Assembly: GCA_012727825.1 (NCBI GenBank)
Contig: JAAYGH010000119.1
Span: 1 to 10,358 of the forward strand
Source: Trueperella sp.
GTDB lineage: Bacteria; Actinomycetota; Actinomycetes; Actinomycetales; Actinomycetaceae
DNA: 10,358 nucleotides
Reading direction: 5' to 3'
The translations under genes and the position numbers were made by a program. The notes under the pieces are model-generated. The model had not been told where the DNA came from. It searched no databases and saw only the letters and a list, made by a program, of their open reading frames with translations. This document shows, one piece after another, positions 1 through 7,849 of this stretch (position 1 is the first letter of the stretch; each line of letters starts with the position of its first letter).

Positions 1-1047
1 GACCTGGTGGTCGTCAAGGCCCAGGTCAAGACCGGTGGGCGAGGCAAAGCGGGAGGCGTCAAGTTGGCGCACACCGCAGAAGAAGCACGAGACATGGCCA
101 CAGATATCCTTGGGATGGACATCAAGGGCCACACGGTACACCGCGTACTCATCGCCGCCGGCGCGGACATTGCCGAAGAGTATTACTTCTCTATCCTGCT
201 CGACCGTTCTGAGCGCCGCTACCTTGCCATGTGCTCGGTCGAGGGTGGCATGGAGATCGAGCAACTTGCGGTGGAGCGCCCCGATGCGCTTGCGCGCATC
301 GGCGTGGATCCCAACGTGGGGATCGACGAGGCAAAGGCGAAAGAAATCGTTGATGCGGCCGGCTTTGACGAGGACCTGAAAGAACAGGTCACGGACATCA
401 TCATCAAACTGTGGGACGTGTACACGAAAGAAGACGCCACGCTCGTGGAAGTCAACCCGCTGGTGCAGACGCCCGACGGTGAAATTATCGCCCTCGACGG
501 CAAGGTCACGTTGGATGACAACGCGGGATTCCGCCACGAGGATCACGAACTGCTCGTCGATAAGGAGTCGGAGAACCCGCTCGAGGCGAAGGCTAAGGCC
601 CTCGATCTCAACTACGTCAAGCTTGACGGCGGTTCGGTCGGGATCATCGGCAACGGTGCGGGACTCGTCATGTCGACCCTCGACGTCGTCGCCTACGCAG
701 GTGAAAAGTACGGCGTAGGCCCTGCAAACTTCCTCGACATTGGCGGTGGCGCCTCCGCAACCGTTATGTCGAACGGGCTCGACGTCGTGCTCAATGACCC
801 AGACGTGAAATCCGCATTCGTCAACGTGTTTGGCGGAATTACGGCATGCGACGAGGTGGCACGCGGCATCGTTGCGGCTCTCGACATCCTGGGTGATTCG
901 GCGAACAAGCCGATCGTCGTGCGTCTGGATGGAAACCGGATCGAGGAAGGTCGCGCGATTCTCACAGAGGCGAACCACCCGCTGGTGACCCTTGCGGACA
1001 CGATGGATGGCGCTGCCGCGAAGGCAGCCGAGCTGGCAGCAAAGTAG
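1..1047 (+). CDS. sucC: Succinyl-CoA synthetase beta subunit, 5' end outside window
   Basis: Beta subunit of succinyl-CoA synthetase (TCA cycle, cytoplasm). With SucD it interconverts succinyl-CoA, NDP and phosphate with succinate, CoA and NTP. The frame is open from base 1, giving 348 codons before TAG at 1045-1047. The start is missing: the first in-frame GTG (position 7) lies inside the conserved ATP-grasp segment, just before [10 protein letters not shown] (codons 12-21). By comparison with the E. coli protein about 40 N-terminal residues lie upstream. The N-terminal ATP-grasp part covers roughly codons 1-195, including VEVNPLV and LDGKV. The C-terminal CoA-ligase part follows, with [19 protein letters not shown] and VNVFGGI. 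sucD starts 9 bases after the stop, so the two are surely co-transcribed. ADP versus GDP preference cannot be read from sequence by eye. Family assignment is very secure. Confidence 0.97.
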   Translation, partial: DLVVVKAQVKTGGRGKAGGVKLAHTAEEARDMATDILGMDIKGHTVHRVLIAAGADIAEEYYFSILLDRSERRYLAMCSVEGGMEIEQLAVERPDALARIGVDPNVGIDEAKAKEIVDAAGFDEDLKEQVTDIIIKLWDVYTKEDATLVEVNPLVQTPDGEIIALDGKVTLDDNAGFRHEDHELLVDKESENPLEAKAKALDLNYVKLDGGSVGIIGNGAGLVMSTLDVVAYAGEKYGVGPANFLDIGGGASATVMSNGLDVVLNDPDVKSAFVNVFGGITACDEVARGIVAALDILGDSANKPIVVRLDGNRIEEGRAILTEANHPLVTLADTMDGAAAKAAELAAK

Positions 1048-1056
1048 GGGTTTTCA

Positions 1057-1980
1057 ATGGCAATTTTTCTTACGAAGGACGACTTGGTTATCGTCCAAGG
1101 AATCACCGGTTCAGAGGGCCAGAAGCACGCCAAGCGCATGCTGGGTGCAGGCACCCAGATCGTGGGCGGCACAAATCCACGCAAAGCCGGCCAGCATATT
1201 GACTTCGACGTAGAGCCGATCGGCTTCGACAAAGACGAGCGTGAGGGTCGGACCGTATCCGTTCCCGTGTTCGGCACCGTGCACGAGGCGAAGGCCGAGA
1301 TGGGCGCCGAGGTGTCGGTGATTTTTGTTCCGCCGGCATTCGCGAAGGCTGCTGTTGTCGAGGCTATTGACGCCGGGATGCGCCTCGTCGTCATCATCAC
1401 CGAGGGCATTCCTGTGAAGGATACGTCCGAGTTCTTCACCTACGCCCAAGAAAAGGGTGTTCAACTGGTGGGCCCGAACTGTCCGGGCATCATCACGCCT
1501 GGTCAGTCGAACGTGGGCATCACGCCTCCGGACATTACGGGCCCTGGCAAGATCGGCCTCGTGTCCAAGTCCGGAACGCTGACCTACCAGATGATGCACG
1601 AGCTGGCAGACATCGGCATCTCAACCGCAATCGGTATCGGCGGCGATCCGATCATCGGCACCACCCACATCGACGCGATTAAAGCGTTCGAGGCGGATCC
1701 GGAGACGGACGTTATCGTCATGATTGGCGAAATTGGTGGCGACGCCGAAGAGCGGGCCGCTCAGTATATTCAGAGCAACGTGACCAAGCCGGTCGTCGCC
1801 TACGTAGCGGGCTTTACCGCTCCTGAAGGCAAGACGATGGGCCACGCGGGTGCAATCGTCTCGGGCTCGGCAGGAACTGCCGCGGCTAAGCAGGAGGCTC
1901 TTGAGGCCGTTGGCGTGAAGGTGGGTAAGACCCCAACCGAGACCGCCAACCTCGCTCGCCAGATCCTTCAGGGGAAGTAG
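1057..1980 (+). CDS. sucD: Succinyl-CoA synthetase alpha subunit
   Basis: Alpha subunit of succinyl-CoA synthetase. It binds CoA and carries the histidine that is phosphorylated during catalysis. It has 307 residues, slightly longer than the roughly 290 of E. coli SucD. The N-terminal CoA-binding Rossmann domain shows ITGSEGQ (residues 16-22) and [10 protein letters not shown] (37-46). The middle has [12 protein letters not shown] and [11 protein letters not shown]. The ligase domain holds [14 protein letters not shown], whose histidine at residue 263 corresponds to E. coli His246. The ATG at 1057 is chosen because AGGGG (1046-1050) lies 6 bases upstream, overlapping the sucC stop codon. This tight spacing suggests translational coupling and equal subunit amounts. 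A GC-rich hairpin follows at 2015-2048. No key residue is missing. Confidence 0.98.
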   Translation: MAIFLTKDDLVIVQGITGSEGQKHAKRMLGAGTQIVGGTNPRKAGQHIDFDVEPIGFDKDEREGRTVSVPVFGTVHEAKAEMGAEVSVIFVPPAFAKAAVVEAIDAGMRLVVIITEGIPVKDTSEFFTYAQEKGVQLVGPNCPGIITPGQSNVGITPPDITGPGKIGLVSKSGTLTYQMMHELADIGISTAIGIGGDPIIGTTHIDAIKAFEADPETDVIVMIGEIGGDAEERAAQYIQSNVTKPVVAYVAGFTAPEGKTMGHAGAIVSGSAGTAAAKQEALEAVGVKVGKTPTETANLARQILQGK

Positions 1981-2014
1981 CACCACCGAAAATTCACGCA
2001 CTGTAGCGTGTAGG

Positions 2015-2048
2015 CGGAGGCCGGACGGGGAAACCTGTTCGGCCTCCG
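2015..2048 (+). terminator. Hairpin after sucCD, terminator-like but without a T-run
   Basis: The arms CGGAGGCCG (2015-2023) and CGGCCTCCG (2040-2048) pair perfectly over 9 bases. The 16-base loop can itself form a small GG-AAA-CC pairing. It lies 34 bases after the sucD stop. The following bases (tcgtcgtctg) are only mildly T-rich, so this is not a classical intrinsic terminator. It could be a weak terminator or an RNA 3'-end stabiliser. Confidence 0.5.
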
Positions 2049-2203
2049 TCGTCGTCTGCATGCGGTGGGCGCCAAGAGTCAGTGCGCGGTGCAACGGAGC
2101 CACCACGGGCAGTGTGGGCCGGGCGAGCAAGGCGCTGCCACGGTGAGCAACACGCCGCCGCTACCTTTCCATGTGTGTGGGAAGTTAGGGGAACGATGGA
2201 GGG

Positions 2204-3436
2204 GTGAAGACCATCGACCTCTCCCGTGAAATCGCGACCGCCCGCGGAGCCCTAGCCGCACCGTTTTTTACATGGTTGGCGATGGTGACGTTGGCGGTCA
2301 CGTTCTACACTCTGACTGCCTCGGCCCCGACGCTCGGTGACACCGCTTGGACGGATGCTGCCCGGCTCGGTACCGGCTGGTGGATGACGGCCTTCGGAGG
2401 CGAGGTCGCTGTTGACGGCGTGCCCATTTCACTCATGCCACTCACGATCACGTTCATCGTGATGTATGCCAGCTATGCGGCATTTCGCAAACGCGAGGTG
2501 TCCTCGTGGGGTGAAGTCGCAGCCGCTGCAATCACTCAGGCCGCCGTTGTAGGAACTCTTGGCCTTCTGATTCGGCCAGAGGGTGCGTGGTGGCCCGCCG
2601 TGATCGGCGCCTTCGGCATTGGTTTTGCCACCGCGACATTTGCGGCCCGCTACTACTTGGTGCGGTGGGAGTGGCTCTATTTCGCGTCTCATCGCACCCG
2701 TCTCCTTCTTCGCGCAATCGCGATCTCTGGAAGTGTTGCGTTCCTCCTTGGGGTGATCGTGGGGTGGTCTCGCATAGTTGAAATTCACGGCTACTACCTC
2801 ACTGGCGTTGTGGGAGGTATTGGCCTCGTTGTGCTCCAGCTCGCGTACCTCCTTGTGGCGCCCGTATGGGCGTTTGCATGGCTCGTAGGAGCTGGTTTTG
2901 CGGTGGGCGAGGGCACGCAGTTTTCAGTTCTTGGAGTTGAATCGGCACCGCTTCCGGCGATCCCCATGTTGGGCGCACTGCCGCCAGTGTCGACCGGCAT
3001 CCCGTGGATGCTCGCGTTGGTTGCCATCATCTTCCTTGTTCTCGGGGTGGTTGTAACGCGTCGTGAAGATACAGGCCTCAAGGTATCGCTCGGAAATGCG
3101 GCGATTGCGGTGGTGATTGCTTCGCTGACGGTGGCTGTACTTGGACTCATGGCCTCCGGTGCGATTGGTCCTGAACGTATGACGATCACTGGACCAGTGC
3201 CAGCGGAACTCTTTGGATTTACACTGCTCGTGGTTGGCCTCCCATTCCTCCTGGGTACGGTGGTCTCCCACGAAGACTCGATTGCGTTCGTCCGCGGCCA
3301 AGCCGGTGAGCTTAAGGCGAAGCGGGCGGCGCGGCGCGAAGAGGCTGACAGCGCAGCCAAGACCGATAGTGAGAGTGCAACCGACGATGCTCAAGCTACC
3401 GACCGTGATGAGCTAGCCCGCGACGTGGACGAATAG
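2204..3436 (+). CDS. DUF6350 family membrane protein (PerM-like, cell-division associated)
   Basis: Integral membrane protein of 410 residues, resembling the DUF6350 family. The family includes mycobacterial PerM (Rv0955), linked to cell division and persistence; function here is inferred from that. Eight to nine hydrophobic segments are visible, at about residues 15-38, 76-94, 104-123, 129-150, 168-188, 197-235 (probably two), 266-284, 297-320 and 334-354. Family-like features are SLMPLTITF early and GEGTQFSVLGVESAPLPAIP (234-253) in the middle. Residues 360-410 form a charged, low-complexity tail, probably cytoplasmic and disordered. GTG 2204 is the first start after an in-frame TAG at 2186. 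Its only purine-rich stretch, GGAGGG, abuts the start codon, so the exact start is uncertain; Met27 (2282) is an alternative but would cut into TM1. A weak -10-like TACCTT lies at 2166-2171 or nearby. The location between sucCD and purH matches other actinobacteria. Confidence 0.85.
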   Translation: MKTIDLSREIATARGALAAPFFTWLAMVTLAVTFYTLTASAPTLGDTAWTDAARLGTGWWMTAFGGEVAVDGVPISLMPLTITFIVMYASYAAFRKREVSSWGEVAAAAITQAAVVGTLGLLIRPEGAWWPAVIGAFGIGFATATFAARYYLVRWEWLYFASHRTRLLLRAIAISGSVAFLLGVIVGWSRIVEIHGYYLTGVVGGIGLVVLQLAYLLVAPVWAFAWLVGAGFAVGEGTQFSVLGVESAPLPAIPMLGALPPVSTGIPWMLALVAIIFLVLGVVVTRREDTGLKVSLGNAAIAVVIASLTVAVLGLMASGAIGPERMTITGPVPAELFGFTLLVVGLPFLLGTVVSHEDSIAFVRGQAGELKAKRAARREEADSAAKTDSESATDDAQATDRDELARDVDE

Positions 3437-3459
3437 CCATACACAGGGGGAGTCGGCCG

Positions 3460-3465
3460 TAGACT
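3460..3465 (+). promoter_or_regulatory. Candidate -10 element (TAGACT) for purH
   Basis: TAGACT fits the actinobacterial TAnnnT -10 pattern. It lies 17 bases upstream of the purH AGGAGG, so transcription would start near 3472 with a leader of about 20 bases. No good TTGACA-like -35 is visible at 16-18 bases spacing. The same hexamer occurs upstream of the DUF3017 gene. purH could also be read through from the upstream membrane-protein gene, which ends 57 bases before it. Confidence 0.45.
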
Positions 3466-3482
3466 GATGCCATCGCCGCATC

Positions 3483-3488
3483 AGGAGG
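3483..3488 (+). promoter_or_regulatory. Ribosome binding site that fixes the purH TTG start
   Basis: AGGAGG, a full Shine-Dalgarno sequence, is followed by 5 bases (ttcca) and then TTG at 3494. An in-frame ATG at 3467 lies upstream of this site and would make the Shine-Dalgarno part of the coding sequence. TTG is therefore the better start. Confidence 0.85.
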
Positions 3489-3493
3489 TTCCA

Positions 3494-5086
3494 TTGGCAC
3501 GCCACGCCCTTATTTCCGTCTCTGACAAGAGCGGAATCACCGACCTTGCAGCAGCTCTCGCTCAAGCAGGATACGAACTCATCTCCACGGGATCCACCGC
3601 ATCTGTCATCGAATCTGCTGGTATACCCGTCACGCCCGTCGAGCATGTGACGGGGTTTCCCGAGTCATTCGATGGGCGGGTGAAGACTCTCCATCCGAAG
3701 ATTCACGGTGGTATTCTCGCTCGGCGCGACATCCACAGCGATCAGATGGCCGAGCTTGGTGTTGAGCCGATCGATATCGTCGTCGTGAATCTCTATCCCT
3801 TCAGCGAAACCGTGGCGGCGGGGGGAAGCTTTGCGGAAGCTATCGAGCAGATCGATATCGGTGGTCCGGCGATGGTGCGGGCTGCGGCGAAGAATCATCG
3901 CGACGTCGCCGTCGTCACGGATCCCTCGCAGTACGAGCAGGTCGTCGCCGCTCTGGCGGATGGTTTGACACCGGAGTTTCGGCGCGAACTTGCCGCAGCC
4001 GCTTTCGCGCTCACTGCACGCTATGACGCCGCCGTGTCCGATTGGTTTGATCAGGCTGGTACGAGCGTGGCTGAGGATTCATCCGATGCGCGTGCCAACG
4101 CTACCGCCCAGGCGCCAGAATCTGCCCGGCTTCCTGAATCTGTGAACACCGAATGGTCCAAACTCGCTGACCTTCGTTACGGCGAAAACCCTCACCAAGC
4201 GGCGGCGCTCTACGGTGATGGCTCGCATGCCGGCCTAGCCTACGGCGAGCTCCTTGGCGGCAAGGCGATGAGCTTCAACAATTATCAGGACACCGAAGCG
4301 GCGATCCGCGCGGTCTACGATCACGGTGATCCCGCTGTGGCCGTGGTCAAGCACGCCAATCCGTGTGGTGTGGCAATTGGCGAGGATATCCGCCAGGCCC
4401 ACGAGCGCGCGCACGCGTGCGATCCGCTATCGGCATACGGCGGGGTGGTCGCTGCAAATCGCGCGGTGACCAAGGATTTTGCCGAACAACTAGCCCCGAT
4501 CTTCACTGAGGTCATCGTGGCTCCCGGCTTCGATGAGGATGCACTTGAGGTGCTTCGCACGAAGAAGAATCTGCGCATCGTCAAGGTCGACCCCGAACTT
4601 CCGGAACGTGACGTGGTGCCGATCAGCGGCGGCGCCGTCATCCAAGGGCGTGACGAGCTTGTACCCGAACGCGATTCTATGGCTGGTTGGGAGCTTGCGG
4701 CAGGTCAAGAAGCGGATGCGGCTACGAGGACCGAGCTCGAATTTGCTTGGCGCGCGGTGCGTGGCGTGAAGTCGAACGCGATCCTGCTTGCCGATCGCGG
4801 CGCGACGGTGGGCATCGGTATGGGGCAGGTCAACCGGGTCGATTCGTGCCGGCTCGCCGTCGAACGCGCGAACACGCTTGCGCAAGGGGTTGAACGTGCC
4901 CGGGGATCAGTCGCAGCATCGGATGCGTTCTTCCCATTTGCTGACGGCCTGCAGGTGCTGATCGACGCGGGAGTCCGAGCTGTCGTACAGCCCGGAGGGT
5001 CTATCAGAGATGATGAGGTCATCGCGGCCGCGAAGGCAGCGGGAATCACGATGTACTTCACTCACACGAGGCACTTCGCGCACTGA
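3494..5086 (+). CDS. purH: Bifunctional AICAR transformylase / IMP cyclohydrolase
   Basis: PurH catalyses the last two steps of de novo IMP synthesis. It formylates AICAR with 10-formyl-tetrahydrofolate, then closes the ring. From TTG 3494 it has 530 residues, normal for the family. The N-terminal MGS-like cyclohydrolase domain starts directly with [13 protein letters not shown] and holds [15 protein letters not shown] (about residues 66-80). A low-complexity Ala/Ser/Glu linker follows at about 190-222. The transformylase domain opens with LRYGENPHQ (about 226-234). It carries the catalytic Lys-His pair in KHANPCG (K286, H287) and [15 protein letters not shown]. The C-terminal motif [12 protein letters not shown] is intact. 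The ATG at 3467 is rejected as start because AGGAGG lies between it and the TTG. In many actinobacteria purN (GAR transformylase) directly precedes purH; here it is absent. DUF3017 follows after about 55 bases. Confidence 0.97.
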   Translation: MARHALISVSDKSGITDLAAALAQAGYELISTGSTASVIESAGIPVTPVEHVTGFPESFDGRVKTLHPKIHGGILARRDIHSDQMAELGVEPIDIVVVNLYPFSETVAAGGSFAEAIEQIDIGGPAMVRAAAKNHRDVAVVTDPSQYEQVVAALADGLTPEFRRELAAAAFALTARYDAAVSDWFDQAGTSVAEDSSDARANATAQAPESARLPESVNTEWSKLADLRYGENPHQAAALYGDGSHAGLAYGELLGGKAMSFNNYQDTEAAIRAVYDHGDPAVAVVKHANPCGVAIGEDIRQAHERAHACDPLSAYGGVVAANRAVTKDFAEQLAPIFTEVIVAPGFDEDALEVLRTKKNLRIVKVDPELPERDVVPISGGAVIQGRDELVPERDSMAGWELAAGQEADAATRTELEFAWRAVRGVKSNAILLADRGATVGIGMGQVNRVDSCRLAVERANTLAQGVERARGSVAASDAFFPFADGLQVLIDAGVRAVVQPGGSIRDDEVIAAAKAAGITMYFTHTRHFAH

Positions 5087-5101
5087 GCGCCCACCGCGCA
5101 G

Positions 5102-5107
5102 TAGACT
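5102..5107 (+). promoter_or_regulatory. Candidate -10 element (TAGACT) for the DUF3017 gene
   Basis: TAGACT lies 16 bases after the purH stop and repeats exactly the hexamer found upstream of purH. Transcription would start near 5114, giving a leader of about 28-37 bases depending on the start codon. No convincing -35 is visible. Read-through from purH remains equally possible. Confidence 0.4.
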
Positions 5108-5141
5108 CACACCGCGAGAACACTGATGAAGCGTGCGAGAA

Positions 5142-5447
5142 ATGAGAACAATGGATTCGCAGCAGACGGAAGCGACTGAAGCTAGCCGGAAATTCCCGCC
5201 CACAATCGTCTACGGTGTGATGCTCATCTGGATCGGTGCCGTCATCGGGATTGCCTTTATCGTGGATGTACAAACCGCGGCTTATGCACTTGCCCTGTCA
5301 CTTCTCGTGTCAGCCCTTGCGCGGATCGCGTTGCCGAACGGCGCGATTCCCCGCGTTCGCTCGAAAATTCACGACGCCGGAATCGCCACAATTTTTGCGG
5401 TGCTCCTGCTTGCCCTCGGCCGGTGGGGCAACGCCCCACCGGTCTAG
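5142..5447 (+). CDS. DUF3017 family small membrane protein
   Basis: Small integral membrane protein of about 101 residues with unknown function. It resembles the actinobacterial DUF3017 family, often found near purH. There is a short polar N-terminus, then three hydrophobic segments at about residues 22-40, 46-63 and 81-94. The family-like ALARIALPNGAIPRVRSKIHDAG loop (57-79, interrupted reading) lies between the second and third, with the conserved Arg and Pro. The start is uncertain. ATG 5142 is chosen, but in-frame GTG 5133 and ATG 5151 are equally allowed, and none has a clear Shine-Dalgarno sequence. The last codons (GRWGNAPPV) are built from a perfect 10-bp hairpin. The gene converges on pfk with 30 bases between the stop codons. 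Confidence 0.8.
   Translation: MRTMDSQQTEATEASRKFPPTIVYGVMLIWIGAVIGIAFIVDVQTAAYALALSLLVSALARIALPNGAIPRVRSKIHDAGIATIFAVLLLALGRWGNAPPV
5420..5442. terminator. Perfect 10-bp hairpin at the DUF3017/pfk convergence
   Basis: CCGGTGGGGC (5420-5429), loop AAC, GCCCCACCGG (5433-5442). The arms pair perfectly and are almost all G/C. The structure lies inside the final codons of DUF3017, ending two bases before its stop codon, and 36 bases downstream of the pfk stop on the other strand. It reads the same on both strands, so it could stop or protect both convergent transcripts. Neither side has a T-run, so a standard intrinsic terminator is not proven. Confidence 0.6.
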
Positions 5448-5477
5448 CATCAAAACTCCTGTGGTACGAAGCGCTCC

Positions 5478-7748
5478 CTAGTCGTCGGCGACGAGGTGCA
5501 GCCTCGTGAGTTCGACGTCGGTTTCCCGATCGGAGACGACGTACATGACGTCCTTGAGCGGGAGATACCACGGATCGTAGGGGAGGCGGTCCTCCATGTC
5601 GATGAGCTCGGACATGTGGGCGGCTGGGCGCGACTGAAGTTTCCCGTCAATCATTCCCACGTGGTAGGAGCCGTGGCGGCCTTCGTCTAGCTGCTGTTGA
5701 ATCTTGTTCATCGCAGCGTTGACCAGGCGGACTGCAAGCGTACGGTCGAATGGGGTCGGGTTGCCACCCTGCTGTGCATGTCCCAAAATCACCGAACGGA
5801 CATCGAACAGACGCCCGCCCTCTTCTTGAAAGATGTTGCCCATGACGTCGGCGCTGTAGTACTCCGATGCGTTCTCGTTGCGGACCACGAGGTAGAGCTG
5901 GCGGCCCGAATTGAAGGAGCGGATCATTTTCTTCGTGTCTTTGGCCAGTTGACCGAGCGTCACCCCGTCTTCGTAGAGGTAAACCTGCTCGGCACCGGTG
6001 GTCAAGGCACTCATAAAGGCGAGGTAGCCGCACTTGCGGCCCATGGTCTCGACGACGAAGCAGCGCCGAGAGGCGGAGGCGGACTGGCGTATGCGGTCGA
6101 TCGTTTCGGTGTTCCAGTTGAGCGTGGTATCCGTGCCGATTGAATATTCGGATCCGGGCAAATTATTGTCGATTGAGGCGGGTACCAGCACCATGGGGAT
6201 CTTAAATGCGGGGTAGCGATCCTGCTCGCGTTGCATTTCGTAGACCATCTTGTAGCCTTTGAAACCGCCGATGACGAGGAGGCCGTCGAGCTTGGCCTCT
6301 TCGATCGCACGGCCAAGAGCGTAGTAGTTGTCGATCTCGGGGATCGTCCGACGGGTGCCGAGGTATGCGCCGCCGTCTTCCGCCCACCCCTCCACGTCGT
6401 TCCACTTGAGCTCCCGGATATTCCCACTGAGCAGACCGGGGAACCCGTCGTCAATACCGAGCATGGTGTAACCGCGGTCAATGCCGAGCTTCACGGCAGC
6501 ACGGGCAGCCGGATTCATGCCGGGTGCCAGGCCGCCGGCGTGTACGATTCCGATGCGCTTTGAATCGGTTGGGGGCTCGCGGCCTTCGGGGGCCGACAGT
6601 ATCTCGAACAGGTCGACCATCTCGCGGTAATGGCTGCCACGCGAGGAGGTTGCTGAATCCCAATCACCTTTCTCGACGAACTTCGCTACTTGGCGCGTGT
6701 TGGCCACTGTTTCCATCATCGGCAAGCGCTTGATCTTGTTACGACCTGTACCGATGATCATAGGTTCTGTGTCTGAAGTGGCATGGAACATTTCGTAGGC
6801 GGCCGTGTAGCCAAGGAGGGTGGGCATCCAGCGGTCGTAGGCCGAGGGGATACCGCCGCGCTGAACGTGACCGAGCGAGGTGATGCGCGCGTCCTCACCC
6901 ATCCGGTCCTGAATAGCAGCTTGCACGTCGTCGGCGGAAATCGGGTTCCCGCTCCGGTCCGTGGCGCCTTCGGCGATGACGATGAGCGAGTCGCGGCGCC
7001 CATTTTCGCGGCCTCGGCGGAGCTTGTCTGCGAGGTCGTCTTCCCAGCCGTTGGCTGGTGGAAGTTCGGGGATGAACACGTAATCGCAGCCACCGGCAAC
7101 GGCCGACATGAGCGCGAGGTAGCCGCAGTGGCGGCCCATGACTTCGATAATGAAGGTGCGTTGATGGGAGGCCGCCGTTGCCTGGATGGCATCGATTGCT
7201 TCAATGATGCGGTGAAGGGCGGAATCGGCGCCCACGGTCATGTCGGTTCCAACGAGGTCGTTGTCGATTGAGCCGACGACGCCGGCGAGCATCAGCTTTT
7301 CGTGGGTTGTGGCTTCCTCGGCGCTCACCTCGCCTTCGTCGAGGAGTTCCTGAAGAAGTTCAGGCCATAACTCGCGCAGTTCGTTGGCACCCGTCATCGT
7401 GCCGTCGCCTCCGATGACGACGAGGCGGTCGATGCCGTGTTTGACGAAGTTCTTGACCGCCTTCTTGATTCCGGAGCGTTCACGAAACTCGTCTGAACGA
7501 GCGGTACCGATGGCTGTGCCACCCTTGTTGATTGTTTGGGAGACGTCATTCCACGTCATCTTTTTGATGAGTTCCCCGCCTTCGACGGGACCGCGCCACC
7601 CCTCTAAGAAAGCGTAGGGGTCAGCGCCGAGTTGAATCGATGTCCGGACGACTGCTCGAACGATTGCATTCATTCCCTGTGCATCACCACCCGAGGTGAG
7701 AATGCCTATTTTCACTTTCGGTGCCGACGTGTCGGTGCTGTCTACCAA
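5478..7748 (-). CDS. Eukaryotic-type tandem-domain ATP-dependent 6-phosphofructokinase
   Basis: Phosphorylates fructose 6-phosphate to fructose 1,6-bisphosphate, the committed step of glycolysis (cytoplasm). It has 756 residues, against about 320 for ordinary bacterial PfkA. Two PFK domains are fused as in animal and fungal enzymes. The N-half is catalytic: SGGDAQGMN (19-27), GGDGT (113-117, the Gly typical of ATP users), SIDND with catalytic Asp162 preceded by Gly159 (ATP type, not the Lys of PPi enzymes), Arg197 and MGRHCGYLA (204-212). It also shares the eukaryotic segment between GGDGT and SIDND, including EEAT. The C-half starts near 398 with [15 protein letters not shown]. It has GGFKG (494-498) in place of GGDG, so it should not bind ATP there, and probably binds an allosteric ligand. 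The start is TTG 7748 with AAGGAG 5 bases upstream; the next Met (26) lies inside the first motif. It is divergent from pgi. Confidence 0.95.
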   Translation of the reverse strand: MVDSTDTSAPKVKIGILTSGGDAQGMNAIVRAVVRTSIQLGADPYAFLEGWRGPVEGGELIKKMTWNDVSQTINKGGTAIGTARSDEFRERSGIKKAVKNFVKHGIDRLVVIGGDGTMTGANELRELWPELLQELLDEGEVSAEEATTHEKLMLAGVVGSIDNDLVGTDMTVGADSALHRIIEAIDAIQATAASHQRTFIIEVMGRHCGYLALMSAVAGGCDYVFIPELPPANGWEDDLADKLRRGRENGRRDSLIVIAEGATDRSGNPISADDVQAAIQDRMGEDARITSLGHVQRGGIPSAYDRWMPTLLGYTAAYEMFHATSDTEPMIIGTGRNKIKRLPMMETVANTRQVAKFVEKGDWDSATSSRGSHYREMVDLFEILSAPEGREPPTDSKRIGIVHAGGLAPGMNPAARAAVKLGIDRGYTMLGIDDGFPGLLSGNIRELKWNDVEGWAEDGGAYLGTRRTIPEIDNYYALGRAIEEAKLDGLLVIGGFKGYKMVYEMQREQDRYPAFKIPMVLVPASIDNNLPGSEYSIGTDTTLNWNTETIDRIRQSASASRRCFVVETMGRKCGYLAFMSALTTGAEQVYLYEDGVTLGQLAKDTKKMIRSFNSGRQLYLVVRNENASEYYSADVMGNIFQEEGGRLFDVRSVILGHAQQGGNPTPFDRTLAVRLVNAAMNKIQQQLDEGRHGSYHVGMIDGKLQSRPAAHMSELIDMEDRLPYDPWYLPLKDVMYVVSDRETDVELTRLHLVADD

Positions 7749-7753
7749 GAGGT

Positions 7754-7759
7754 CTCCTT
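7754..7759 (-). promoter_or_regulatory. Ribosome binding site that fixes the pfk TTG start
   Basis: On the minus strand AAGGAG is followed by 5 bases and then TTG (7748-7746). No in-frame ATG precedes the first nucleotide-binding motif of the protein, so this site and the TTG are the only reasonable start. Confidence 0.85.
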
Positions 7760-7800
7760 TATCGGAAGCTGTCTTTCAATTCTCTCACATTTGATTGTCG

Positions 7801-7815
7801 ATTCTCCGATAGAAT
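7801..7815. repeat. Short inverted repeat between pfk and pgi
   Basis: ATTCT-CCGAT-AGAAT: 5-base arms around a 5-base centre, in the AT-rich middle of the divergent intergenic region. It overlaps the -10 candidates of both genes, so it could be an operator. Arms this short can arise by chance. Confidence 0.35.
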
Positions 7816-7826
7816 ATTGCTACCAT
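7810..7826 (+). promoter_or_regulatory. Candidate pgi promoter region (-10 hexamers)
   Basis: Two -10-like hexamers are present: TAGAAT (7810-7815) and TACCAT (7821-7826). TACCAT lies 17 bases after a weak -35-like TCGATT (7798-7803). Another -35-like TTGATT is at 7791-7796. Either start would give a leader of about 17-28 bases before ATG 7850. Which is used cannot be decided here. Confidence 0.4.
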
Positions 7827-7839
7827 TCTGGTCTTTTAA
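7811..7839 (-). promoter_or_regulatory. Candidate pfk promoter
   Basis: On the minus strand TTAAAA (7839-7834) and TATTCT (7816-7811) are separated by 17 bases, each matching the sigma-70 consensus at four of six positions. Transcription would begin near 7804, with a leader of about 55 bases. The -10 overlaps the pgi TAGAAT on the opposite strand. Confidence 0.4.
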
Positions 7840-7849
7840 TAGGAGTGAC

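Noticed and set aside
7..9. GTG as start of sucC
   Set aside because: It falls inside the conserved ATP-grasp fold; the frame is open to base 1 and about 40 N-terminal residues must lie upstream.
693..1439. 248-residue open frame antisense to the sucC/sucD junction
   Set aside because: It lies wholly opposite two certain genes, has Ser/Thr/Arg-rich shadow composition and no family resemblance.
3467..3493. ATG start for purH, 9 codons upstream
   Set aside because: The AGGAGG lies downstream of this ATG and is spaced correctly for TTG 3494, where family homology begins.
5125..5178. 17-codon open frame (ATG 5125) before DUF3017
   Set aside because: It overlaps the DUF3017 start in another frame, has no Shine-Dalgarno and no recognisable sequence.
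6783..7271. 162-residue open frame opposite pfk
   Set aside because: It is a shadow of the conserved N-half of pfk, with no start signal of its own.
7721..7849. Longer pgi reading frame with 43 extra residues
   Set aside because: The extension overlaps the pfk start and the promoter region, has no family match, and ATG 7850 has a proper AGGAG.
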